Shown in pieces: positions 8,490 through 16,076 of a DNA stretch of 32,045 bases. Each line of letters opens with the position of its first letter. Position 1 is the first letter of the stretch. Made by a program: the position numbers and the translations under genes. The stretch is taken from contig JAGXOB010000018.1 in the NCBI GenBank assembly GCA_019894735.1, forward strand, positions 276-32,320, given 5' to 3'. The notes beneath the pieces were generated by a model. That model did not search any database. It saw nothing but the letters and a program-made list of their open reading frames with translations, and was not told the DNA's origin. Source of the DNA: Promethearchaeota archaeon (GTDB taxonomy: Archaea > Asgardarchaeota > Lokiarchaeia > Sigynarchaeales > SOKP01).

Positions 8490-8519
8490 TTACGGTCGTG
8501 TTGCATCTTCACCAGGCAT
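8490..8519 (-). CDS. Micro-ORF 2, nine codons (MPGEDATRP)
   Basis: Same architecture as micro-ORF 1: ATG CCT GGT GAA, then GAT GCA ACA CGA CCG TAA. GGGTGG lies 6 bases before the ATG. An in-frame TAA lies just upstream, so a long N-terminal extension is excluded unless translation begins at the GTG three codons before the ATG. It is 177 bases after the stop of the HEGYPGHH gene on the same strand and may be the last cistron of that transcript. Confidence 0.45.
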   Translation of the reverse strand: MPGEDATRP

Positions 8520-8696
8520 ATTTTCCACCCTTTATATGAATTTTGATGTTTATAAACGATACTTAGAAACTTGAAGATTAATTTTAATTACTTCTTTCTC
8601 TTCGCTAAATTAGTTTCAAAAGTTCTATTTAAACTACAATGAAAATCTAATTTTTAGCATCTTTCAGGATATAAGAATTAAGTTAAAACTAAGATA

Positions 8697-9914
8697 TCAT
8701 TCGATTAAGTCAGAAGGTAAAACGGGATTAACAAGCAAATTTTGAAAATTTTTAATGCTTGGAACAGCACCATATTTATTCCTAATAAGATAGCTTCCAA
8801 GTTCATACATAAAGGCAACTTTCGAATAAACTGGGCTAGAAAATCTTTTTAAATGATTTCTGATCTCCTCTTCGCTAAAAAGTTCTAAACTTTTTCCATA
8901 TTCAAGAAGTTCGTCGTTACTATACTTATCAATGAGGGTACGATAAGCAAGATCGTACAAAAAAAGCGAATTTTTACCTCTTAAATTATTTTGCGCAATC
9001 AATACTTCAAGAGGATCATCTTTAGAGGGATCTGGACAAAAATTAGTTAAGCCTATCTCTGCTAATTCTTGATTTGAGTAGATTACATTAATAGCTGTAC
9101 TCCCAATGCCTTCAGTGATTATCAATTTAGGTGAATGAAGAATTAATAAAGAATGTTCGAATTGGTTTTGCTCTTGATATAACTTCTGTTCCTTTAAAAC
9201 GAATTCAGTATGATGCCCGGGATAACCTTCATGAGCGGTGAATATAAGAAAAGCCGTCCAATACATATGATAAGATGGATTAACTTCAATTCGGCTAGCA
9301 AAATTTCCTAAATACCAGTTATAACAAGTCCATTTTATTTTTTGCCTTGATTCTTTGTCATTTACTAGTTTGATAAAGATTTTTTCTTCTTTTGGCAAGA
9401 TGTCTAGAAATAACTCTTTAGTTCTATTTCGGACGAGATCAAGTGCTTTCTTAAATAATTCAAATACTTTTTTTTCTGGAACTTTACGTCTTATACCATA
9501 CTTATTCATTCGTTCTTCGAGACTTCCAGGACCAGGATATGCTTTGTCAAATTCATCTTTTAAACTCTTAATTTCTGACTCATTTACTGGTTTAAGAGGA
9601 ACATCGTAAATTTGTAAAAATTGATCCTCAATAGGAATTTCGGTACTATTAAGAATTTCAATTGATGTTTTCATTGCAATTAATAACTTTTCTAAATACC
9701 GTTCGCGTTCCTTATTGTAACCTTGCGCTCCCAATTCGTTTAGTAAAGCATTGTTATCACTTAGTAACTTATTTAGCGATGATATTGACTCATTTTCAAC
9801 AGTTTTTTTTATTTTTTCTGGACCAAAATAAAAATCAATATACCCTTTAATATGTTTGTCGATCCGGAGTGCTAAAAACAGAAAATCTTCTCCAAACTTG
9901 GATATCTTCACCAT
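8697..9914 (-). CDS. DUF885-like HEGYPGHH putative metallopeptidase, copy A
   Basis: A 405-residue soluble protein with no signal peptide or membrane segment. AHEGYPGHHTEFVL places the motif HEGYPGHH at 228-235, and ITEGIGS supplies a downstream Glu at 268. This HExxPGHH plus EG arrangement is the hallmark of the DUF885 family, which resembles gluzincin-type zinc peptidases; catalysis has not been shown for most members, so 'peptidase' is inference. The N-terminal 200 residues are helical and contain conserved ISKFGEDFL and YNWYLGNF. It is collinear with copy B (17794-19008), with motifs at identical positions. The upstream neighbour is the small GTPase; downstream on the same strand come micro-ORFs 2 and 1. 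Confidence 0.75.
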   Translation of the reverse strand: MVKISKFGEDFLFLALRIDKHIKGYIDFYFGPEKIKKTVENESISSLNKLLSDNNALLNELGAQGYNKERERYLEKLLIAMKTSIEILNSTEIPIEDQFLQIYDVPLKPVNESEIKSLKDEFDKAYPGPGSLEERMNKYGIRRKVPEKKVFELFKKALDLVRNRTKELFLDILPKEEKIFIKLVNDKESRQKIKWTCYNWYLGNFASRIEVNPSYHMYWTAFLIFTAHEGYPGHHTEFVLKEQKLYQEQNQFEHSLLILHSPKLIITEGIGSTAINVIYSNQELAEIGLTNFCPDPSKDDPLEVLIAQNNLRGKNSLFLYDLAYRTLIDKYSNDELLEYGKSLELFSEEEIRNHLKRFSSPVYSKVAFMYELGSYLIRNKYGAVPSIKNFQNLLVNPVLPSDLIE

Positions 9915-10071
9915 TAGTATCAGGTACCAAGAATTTCTTCATTCAAAAAGATATAAAAATTATTTTTTGATATTTATTTATTTTTGCAGAATTTAACTAT
10001 TTTGATTTTATTATAGCAATGTAAATTGCCTTTAATAGAGTTACACCACCAAATCTGAGAAAGAGGTTAAA

Positions 10072-10608
10072 TTAAGGTTGGTTAGCGTAATAGATTAGCC
10101 ACTTTGCCATGGCTTGAAAGGATTCGTTTACATTTATATTCTCTTTAGACGAGGTGAAAACGCATTGATTGCATTTAGCTTGTAGAGCGTATTCATTTGC
10201 GATGTCGAACTCAACTTCGTGGTTTCCCAGGTCCCATTTCATACCCATGAGGATAATTGGGATAAACCCTGCTTTTTGACGAATAATTTTTAACCACACT
10301 GGAATGTCTCTAAAGGTATCGTAATCGGTTATATCAAAACAAATTAGTCCTCCGCTAGCGCCTTTACAGTAGTCTGGTAGGAGTTCTCGGAAGCGTTTTT
10401 CTCCCGCAAAATCCCATAATTGCATTTTTACAGATTCTCCGGTATCAAGCGTTTCAGATTTTGTATGAAATCCTGCGCCAATCGTCATTTTATAGCCTTC
10501 TTGAAATTTTCCTGTACAATATCGAGTTACCATGGCAGTTTTTCCCACCCCGCCTGCTCCCGCTACAATCACTTTAAAGATCCATGAACTCATCATGTCA
10601 AATTTCAT
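10072..10608 (-). CDS. Ras/Rab-like small GTPase
   Basis: A 178-residue single-domain GTPase of the Ras superfamily as found in Asgard archaea. G1 is GAGGVGKT (17-24); switch I includes MTIGAGFHTK; G3 is WDFAGEKRFREL (D66, Gly69, Glu70 where Ras has Gln); G5-like TSSKEN is near residue 150. G4 is unusual: MGMKWDL, with Met123 where NKxD has Asn, which should alter guanine recognition. The C-terminus YYANQP lacks a prenylation cysteine, so it is likely cytosolic or recruited by a partner. Starts at Met5 or Met6 are possible. A truncated duplicate lies at 7834-8120. Candidate partners are the roadblock proteins at 6021-7019 and 23800-24417. Confidence 0.92.
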   Translation of the reverse strand: MKFDMMSSWIFKVIVAGAGGVGKTAMVTRYCTGKFQEGYKMTIGAGFHTKSETLDTGESVKMQLWDFAGEKRFRELLPDYCKGASGGLICFDITDYDTFRDIPVWLKIIRQKAGFIPIILMGMKWDLGNHEVEFDIANEYALQAKCNQCVFTSSKENINVNESFQAMAKWLIYYANQP

Positions 10609-10793
10609 GAATGTTTTTTTTTAAATATAATAAATAAGAATTTATTTTTATAATAATGCTAAACCGATGTACACTTTTTATAAAACTTAATATTTTTAAA
10701 ATTATTTAAAACTAAAATAAAAAAAGGTTTTTATAAGATTTAGGTCTATTATTTTTTAGTATGGTATTTTTAAATGTTTTAATAATAAAGGTT

Positions 10794-11139
10794 GTGAAAA
10801 AAGAGTATTAAAGACGACGATATTTGTGCGATATGTAGTTTTCCAAAAGACCTATGTATATGCGATAGTTTAAGCGCAGATGAACAACAAATTATTATTT
10901 CTAACGCTCGCCGTAAATGGGGGCGTGTTGTTACCGTTATTACCTTCGAAGGAAATATAGATGCGAATTTAAAAGATATTCTTACGAAAGCTAAAAAGAA
11001 ATGTGCTTCTGGAGGAACTGTTAGAGGAAACGAGATCGAACTTCAAGGCGAACATAAATTCAAACTGAAAAAATTTCTAATTGACTTAGGATTTCCTGAG
11101 GAAAACATTCTTCTTCAAGAACTGATGAGAAGGGACTAA
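10794..11139 (+). CDS. Translation initiation factor aIF1 (SUI1), start unclear
   Basis: aIF1 binds the 30S subunit and guards start-codon selection. The protein has the N-terminal zinc-type knuckle CAICSFPKDLCIC, then WGRVVTVITFEG, CASGGTVRGNEIELQGEH and LGFPEENI, all standard SUI1/eIF1 blocks, ending at TAA 11137-11139. The family frame runs back to a TGA at 10795 with no ATG, GTG or TTG. A GTG at 10794 is one base out of frame across a run of six A (10797-10802). With five A the protein would start GTG-K-K-S-I-K-D-D-D, which looks right. Otherwise ATT at 10807 is the likely start. A base error or a real non-canonical start cannot be told apart here. Confidence 0.9.
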
Positions 11140-11223
11140 CAACAACAAATTAGAATAATAATCAAAACATCATCTGCTTCTCTTTAAATATCGTAATTTC
11201 AATAAAAAAGAAATTAGATTTCA

Positions 11224-11661
11224 ATGACTACGATATTTTATAAGGTAATTTTTAGGGGGATAAAAGGAGATTCATCTGAATCCTATTCACTTACTTTTAA
11301 AAATATTATTCAAGACAAACCTATTAATATTCCCTCTCAATTTTTTTCTTCACTAAAGTTATTAAGTCAAAAACAACCAAGTGTAATAAATTTTCAAAAT
11401 ATTAGAGAAATAGTAAAAATTGGTGATCAAAACGTCAATTATGATTTTAATTATTATATCGTGGTCCTTTACACCAGTCTAGCAGATGGAAAAAAGGAAG
11501 GATTTTTAGTAGGAAATTTAAAAAAACTTGGTGATATTCTAATTGGAATTTGGCCATTTAACCAAGAGAACATTTCTATTTCTTCAGAACACTTTTTAAA
11601 ACAACTAAATCTTTTAACTGACGGTAATAAATTTAAAGATATTTGCGTAATTTATTCCTAA
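11224..11661 (+). CDS. Hypothetical protein, 145 aa
   Basis: Not recognised. A soluble protein with no membrane helix and no cysteine pairs. The alternating hydrophobic pattern (IFYKVIFRGIKG, NYYIVVLYTSL, GFLVGNLKKLGDILIGIW, ICVIYS) suggests a small alpha/beta fold, possibly a longin- or roadblock-like profilin fold, but no motif proves it. It lies 84 bases after aIF1 on the same strand and converges with the PfkB kinase (27 bases between stops). The ORF is clean, starts with ATG and has a codon pattern like its neighbours. Confidence 0.65.
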   Translation: MTTIFYKVIFRGIKGDSSESYSLTFKNIIQDKPINIPSQFFSSLKLLSQKQPSVINFQNIREIVKIGDQNVNYDFNYYIVVLYTSLADGKKEGFLVGNLKKLGDILIGIWPFNQENISISSEHFLKQLNLLTDGNKFKDICVIYS

Positions 11662-11688
11662 ATTTTGCCCGTTTGAAGATTAAAAGAT

Positions 11689-12624
11689 TTAGAAGTAACT
11701 CTCTTCGTTTTCCTTTAAAAATTTCATAAGCTCTGCTTCATTTGGCATACCAAATCTCGCTCCGAGTTTCTGAATTTTTAAGGAAGCTGCTGCATTAGCG
11801 TATATACAAGATTTTTCTAAGTCCCACCCTTTTATCCAGTAAGCTAAAGAAAAAGCGCCGTTGAAAGTATCTCCAGCGCCAGTAGTATCTATTATATTTT
11901 TAATATCATAAGTGGGTATTCTTTTTTGAAATTCATTGGTTGTTATTAGTACTCCATTACTTCCTAATGTAATAATAACGATTGGAATCCCCTTTTTAAC
12001 TAAGATCTCTGCTGCTTCTTCAGGTATATTGCTGTTTGTTATAGACTTCGCCCCTTCCTTATTTGGAAGCAAAATATCTGCGTTCATAAGTACTTCTCTT
12101 AAATTGTTCCAACCTCTTAGAGCGATTTGGGCTTCTAGATCTATACTGATTTTGACATTGTTTCGTTTCGCAATTTCGATGGCTTTTTCAGTGACTTTTT
12201 GATGAATAATTGTAGTATGAAGAAGTTTAGAATTTGAGATGTAAACCTCATCTAAATCATCGCACTCAATTTTAGTTGTTTGCATATGAGGGGATTGGAT
12301 TATAGTCTTTTCTCCTTGAACAACGAATATGAAATTAACTGGTGTTTTTTTGTCTACTAATTTTTTAATATGGGTTGTATCTACACTTTCTTCGATGAAA
12401 TCTCTAATTAAATAATCTCCGTAAAGATCACATCCAACAGCACCTATAAATCCACTTTTACCTCCTAGTCTTGCAGTGGCTACCAAATAGTTTGCTGTTA
12501 CTCCTCCTGGGAAATAATTCTCGCTTAACGCATCAATTTTTTCGTCAGGTTGTGGAAAGTGTGGTATTTCAGTAACCCAATCTAAAACTATTTCTCCTAA
12601 TCCAACAATATCAACTTGTTTCAT
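11689..12624 (-). CDS. PfkB-family sugar/nucleoside kinase
   Basis: A ribokinase-superfamily ATP-dependent kinase of 311 residues, full length for the family. PfkB signature 1 is represented by FPGGVTANYLVATARLGG, followed by GAVGCDLYGDYL. Signature 2 is IIDTTGAGDTFNGAF, with the catalytic Asp in GAGD. The family phosphorylates hydroxymethyl groups of sugars or nucleosides; the substrate cannot be read from sequence. It stands between the unknown 145-aa gene (convergent) and the RPA gene (same strand, 93 bases upstream). Confidence 0.9.
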   Translation of the reverse strand: MKQVDIVGLGEIVLDWVTEIPHFPQPDEKIDALSENYFPGGVTANYLVATARLGGKSGFIGAVGCDLYGDYLIRDFIEESVDTTHIKKLVDKKTPVNFIFVVQGEKTIIQSPHMQTTKIECDDLDEVYISNSKLLHTTIIHQKVTEKAIEIAKRNNVKISIDLEAQIALRGWNNLREVLMNADILLPNKEGAKSITNSNIPEEAAEILVKKGIPIVIITLGSNGVLITTNEFQKRIPTYDIKNIIDTTGAGDTFNGAFSLAYWIKGWDLEKSCIYANAAASLKIQKLGARFGMPNEAELMKFLKENEESYF

Positions 12625-12717
12625 GGTTTCTTACTTTATAGTAAATTTTTATTTAACATCAAGTTAAAGATTAGAAACCATAAATATTATAAAAAATATA
12701 CTAAAAGATAAAAGATT

Positions 12718-14448
12718 TTAACCCATAATTTCGTTTATTGCGTTTTCTAAATCGTCCTCTATGTTAATATCTTGGAAATTTGAGGCAGTAATTTCGTAAG
12801 AGTCACTGTAATCACTAAACTTTACCTTTCCTTTAATCATAATATCTCTTCCAACGATTTCTGAAGAGAATTTCTCTAATAATTTTTCGTAATCAGGAGT
12901 GTCTTTAACTTTAGCAATTAGTTCAGCTTTACTACCCACTAGTTTTTCTGCTGCTTCTCCAATAAATGTAGCTCTAATTTTACCGCTTTCATCTTCGATA
13001 ATATGGCTGATGATCATTGTCAGTTTGCTCTCTCCCTTTTGGTCACAAGTACAGTTGTCAATTTTTCTTCTACAATTAGTACACGCTTCATAGAATCTGA
13101 TATTCTTTAACTCACTTGAAATTAAACCTTTAATTTCAAAAAAACCAGAAGATTGTATTGAATCTATTTCTGTAACATTATTTGAAAAGGAACTTTGTTT
13201 TTCTTTAGAAGAACTTTCAGCAAGTTTTAAATTTGGAATCTTTAAGTCTATTTTTTCGATATTAGAGTCAAAAGACACCGTTCCTTCATTTTTTTCCCAA
13301 TAAGTACTAAATCGGAGTGAAATATTCTTTAGCGAAACACCTTCTCCGTTCTTTAAAGATTTCGATAGTTCTTCTGCTTTTTCTTTCCACACATTAATTC
13401 TTATGCTATCGGTATCGTCACTTACCGTAAAACTTAATAAAGATAACTCATCTCCTGATTTTGTCGTAACCTTTCTCAAGTCTTCTACTGTAGTAATAAC
13501 TCCTTGGAATGAGGCATAATCCTTCTCCTGTTGAAGTTTTTCGATCTTATTTATAAATTTCTCTTCTATTTTCAGATCTTTATCTTTTTTCGTTATTTTC
13601 GTCCACGAAGTTGCATGGATATCTATTCTGCCTTCAGCGTAGTTGCTTTTTCTAGGATTTAAGTTAGTCAACGAAATATAATCACCAACTTCAACATTTT
13701 CGATTTTTACGATATCTTCGTTCCAAAAAGTAATTCTTACTGTGCCTGTTGAATCTCTTAGTAATATCGAGCTTACACTACCATTTTGACCATCTTTTCT
13801 AATGAAATCTTTTACGGGGTAACGAGTCATTACCTTTCCCTCCGTTGATATAGAACCTAAATCCTCGTTGATATCTTTTATTGTTACCAATTGTTCTTTA
13901 ATTTTTGGGTATTTATTGTAATCAACATCCTCAGGAGCTAGGCTAATTTTGCTAAATCCTCCAACATGAATTTCCACATCGCCGTTTCTTCCACTTTTTG
14001 CGGTACCATTAAGAATTTTAACAATTTCGTTTCGTTCAAAGCGTTCGTCTTTAAAAATAGTCACTTGGTTATCCCATAAAGTAATTCTTATATCACCTGT
14101 ATTATCATGCAATAAAAACGATCCTACATACCCAGTTTCCCCATTACTTTTTTTAAAACTATTAACCCTGTGTATTTCCTTAATTCTACCAACAATTACG
14201 ATATTTTTCATGTTTACTGTAATATCAGATATGTTTAACTCAACTTCGTTGAGTAATTCTTGATTCTCACTTGCTACATCTACACCTAACTCTTTGGCAA
14301 TCACAAATAAAGCTCCTTCTTCCGAGATTAATCCCTTCAGTTCTTCTTTTTTCTCTTCTACTAAAGTTTGAATCTCATTTTTAGATAATCCAGTTTCTTC
14401 TATAATTTTCTTAATATACGCTTCAGTTTTCATTTCTTTCACAATCAA
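12718..14448 (-). CDS. Replication protein A, multi-OB-fold ssDNA-binding protein
   Basis: Single-stranded DNA-binding protein for replication and repair. The 576 residues show repeated OB-fold units: about 70-160 (VIVGRIKEIHRVNSF, GDIRITLWDNQ), 185-285 (GTVRITFWNEDIV, GDYISLTNLN), 305-400 (DSIRINVWKEKAE), and a C-terminal zinc-finger OB at about 430-570. The zinc ligands are CTNCRRKIDNCTC (Cx2Cx6CxC, near 452), typical of euryarchaeal-type and eukaryotic large-subunit RPA. The first ~65 residues are a helical, Glu/Lys-rich segment. Start at M1 or M6 (MKTEAYIKK). The linker at about 410-430 is Ser-rich. Confidence 0.93.
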   Translation of the reverse strand: MIVKEMKTEAYIKKIIEETGLSKNEIQTLVEEKKEELKGLISEEGALFVIAKELGVDVASENQELLNEVELNISDITVNMKNIVIVGRIKEIHRVNSFKKSNGETGYVGSFLLHDNTGDIRITLWDNQVTIFKDERFERNEIVKILNGTAKSGRNGDVEIHVGGFSKISLAPEDVDYNKYPKIKEQLVTIKDINEDLGSISTEGKVMTRYPVKDFIRKDGQNGSVSSILLRDSTGTVRITFWNEDIVKIENVEVGDYISLTNLNPRKSNYAEGRIDIHATSWTKITKKDKDLKIEEKFINKIEKLQQEKDYASFQGVITTVEDLRKVTTKSGDELSLLSFTVSDDTDSIRINVWKEKAEELSKSLKNGEGVSLKNISLRFSTYWEKNEGTVSFDSNIEKIDLKIPNLKLAESSSKEKQSSFSNNVTEIDSIQSSGFFEIKGLISSELKNIRFYEACTNCRRKIDNCTCDQKGESKLTMIISHIIEDESGKIRATFIGEAAEKLVGSKAELIAKVKDTPDYEKLLEKFSSEIVGRDIMIKGKVKFSDYSDSYEITASNFQDINIEDDLENAINEIMG

Positions 14449-14605
14449 TATAGTTTTGTTTATTCAAAGATAAATTTAGAATTTATTCTTTAAAAATAAA
14501 ATTATTTAATAATTAATTAATCAGTATTTTTAAAAAAAAAGAGTATTTCATATTGGTAATTTGTCAATGTTATTTTAATTCAAAATTAATATTTTTGTCG
14601 TAAAT

Positions 14606-15349
14606 ATGGAAAAATTTCGAATCATACCGGTAATTGACATCCTAAATTCTGAGGTAGTTCACGCTATTAAAGGTGAACGAGAGAAATATAAACCATTAAA
14701 GTCAATAATAATAAAAAATACTGACCCAATAGAAATAGTAAAGAATTTAAAACTTAAAACATCTCTTCAAGAAGTATATATTGCGGATTTAGATGCTATA
14801 CTTAGAAGAGAACCCAATTTATCTTTATTAGCTAAAATTTTAAAAATTCCTGAAATAAAAGTTATGATTGATCCGGGTATTATCTTAACAAAAAACATAT
14901 TAGAATACTCAACTTATGGCTTAAATTCATTAATTTTAGGATTAGAAACCATAAAAGACTTAAAAGTTATTTCAGATTGTTTAGAAATCATTGGATCACA
15001 TAAAACAATTGTAAGCATAGATATGTACAAAGAAGTCATTCAAACAAATGTAAAAGAGATACAAAATCAGCATCCAATTGAAATTGTAAGAAAAATTGAA
15101 GAATTGGGCGTAAAAAAAATTATTTTACTTGATCTTTTTAAAGTAGGTCAAAAAATAGGCGGAATTCCACCCCTTTATCTAGAAATTAGGAAACAATTCA
15201 AAGGACAAATTCTAGTAGGAGGGGGTATTAAGGATATTAGAGACATTGAGGTGTATAAACAATGCAACTTCTCGGGAGTCCTAATAGGAACTGCATTACA
15301 TGATGGGACTATAGAAATTGAAAAATTAAGGAAGATTAATTTAAATTAA
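14606..15349 (+). CDS. HisA-like (beta/alpha)8 barrel protein
   Basis: A 247-residue TIM barrel related to ProFAR isomerase. It starts FRIIPVIDILNSEVVHAIKG, has VYIADLDAI, a conserved MIDPGI strand, IVSIDMYK, IILLDLFKVGQKIGG and ILVGGGIKDIRDI. Compared with true HisA the phosphate loop is present (VGGGI, GVLIGTALHDG) but the histidine-pathway catalytic context looks altered. It fits the archaeal 'HisA-related' group that in methanogens and methylotrophs accompanies methanofuran/tetrahydromethanopterin genes. mfnB lies 0.7 kb downstream, which supports a C1-cofactor role; the exact reaction is not known to me. It overlaps the RING-like gene at the 3' end by 4 bases (convergent). Confidence 0.8.
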   Translation: MEKFRIIPVIDILNSEVVHAIKGEREKYKPLKSIIIKNTDPIEIVKNLKLKTSLQEVYIADLDAILRREPNLSLLAKILKIPEIKVMIDPGIILTKNILEYSTYGLNSLILGLETIKDLKVISDCLEIIGSHKTIVSIDMYKEVIQTNVKEIQNQHPIEIVRKIEELGVKKIILLDLFKVGQKIGGIPPLYLEIRKQFKGQILVGGGIKDIRDIEVYKQCNFSGVLIGTALHDGTIEIEKLRKINLN

Positions 15350-15876
15350 TCAATAAAAACCACACCAGAACCTGAAACATTTAAGGATTTCTTACACACG
15401 GGACAAGCATGCTTCATTCTAACCCAATCTGTAAAATGATCTTTGTGAGCCTTCGCTTCACAGATTGGACAACCCGCTACTTCATCGAAAATTTCAATAT
15501 TCTTTCCACAAACAGCACATTTTGTTTTTGATGCAGTAGAAATCTTAATTACTTCTTTTTTTATGTCGAGCACAACATTTTCAGTATTTTCAGCGGTAGG
15601 GTTAATCTGTTTTAATTCAGTTTTAGTATCAACGCAAAAGATCGTTCCTTCACTATCGTCCTTCCGATTACCAATCCAAACTACTTTACCCTTGAAATAA
15701 CTTGACCCTTCATTTTCTAAGGAAAGGTTTAATCTTCGATCTTCCATTACATAGGTTTGAATTACTTTAGTATATTTTAACCCATCTAAATTTGAGGATA
15801 TTTGTTTAATCACATCAAATGGCTCTTTAAATACGTCATTTGTTATGTCTACTTTTGTGATTTCTTTCGGGGACAT
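15346..15876 (-). CDS. RING-like zinc-binding protein
   Basis: A 176-residue protein with an N-terminal beta-rich region (about 1-110, unknown) and a C-terminal zinc module. Ligands: Cys120, Cys123, Cys136, Cys139, His144, His147, Cys158, Cys161, spaced Cx2Cx12Cx2Cx4Hx2Hx10Cx2C. The second half, CPICEAKAHKDHFTDWV then HACPVCKKSL, closely resembles RING-H2 domains of ubiquitin ligases, including the Trp before the last Cys pair. Ubiquitin-like systems with RING-type proteins are known in some Asgard genomes, but no ubiquitin, E1, E2 or Rpn11-like gene is in this window. E3 activity is therefore inference; it could be a structural zinc domain in a trafficking or DNA-related protein. Confidence 0.7.
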   Translation of the reverse strand: MSPKEITKVDITNDVFKEPFDVIKQISSNLDGLKYTKVIQTYVMEDRRLNLSLENEGSSYFKGKVVWIGNRKDDSEGTIFCVDTKTELKQINPTAENTENVVLDIKKEVIKISTASKTKCAVCGKNIEIFDEVAGCPICEAKAHKDHFTDWVRMKHACPVCKKSLNVSGSGVVFID

Positions 15877-16076
15877 AATAAATTCATAATTTTTTTGATA
15901 TTTAATAATAATTATTTAATTTAAATTTTTATATCACATTGTTCTTTATATATTTTGATGAAATTTCGTTTATCTTAAAACAAAAGAAATTTTATACCTT
16001 GAAGGATAAAATATCTATTAATAATTGAACCTCTTGACTATTATAATTTAATTTCTAATATTTAAATATTACACGA

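Larger units (their letters stand above)
8143..8640 (-). repeat. Tandem pair of micro-ORF/hairpin units (8143-8373 and 8424-8640)
   Basis: Two head-to-tail copies of a ~220-230 bp unit. Reading the minus strand, each has a GTTTAA(C/A)TA block, a purine block (CGTAAGAGAAAAAAAG and CGAAGAGAAAGAAG), purines before an ATG, a nine-codon ORF, a stem-loop, and a pyrimidine tract complementary to AAAAAAGAAGAAGAAA-like sequence. The ORF flanks and hairpin are much better conserved than the upstream part. A third, more diverged unit is at about 19095-19275 on the plus strand. Neither unit has inverted ends or a transposase, so nothing suggests a classical insertion sequence. Confidence 0.75.

Noticed and set aside
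8143..8640. Insertion sequence, MITE or CRISPR array
   Set aside because: There are no terminal inverted repeats, target duplications, transposase or evenly spaced identical repeats with spacers; the units hold a frame and hairpin.
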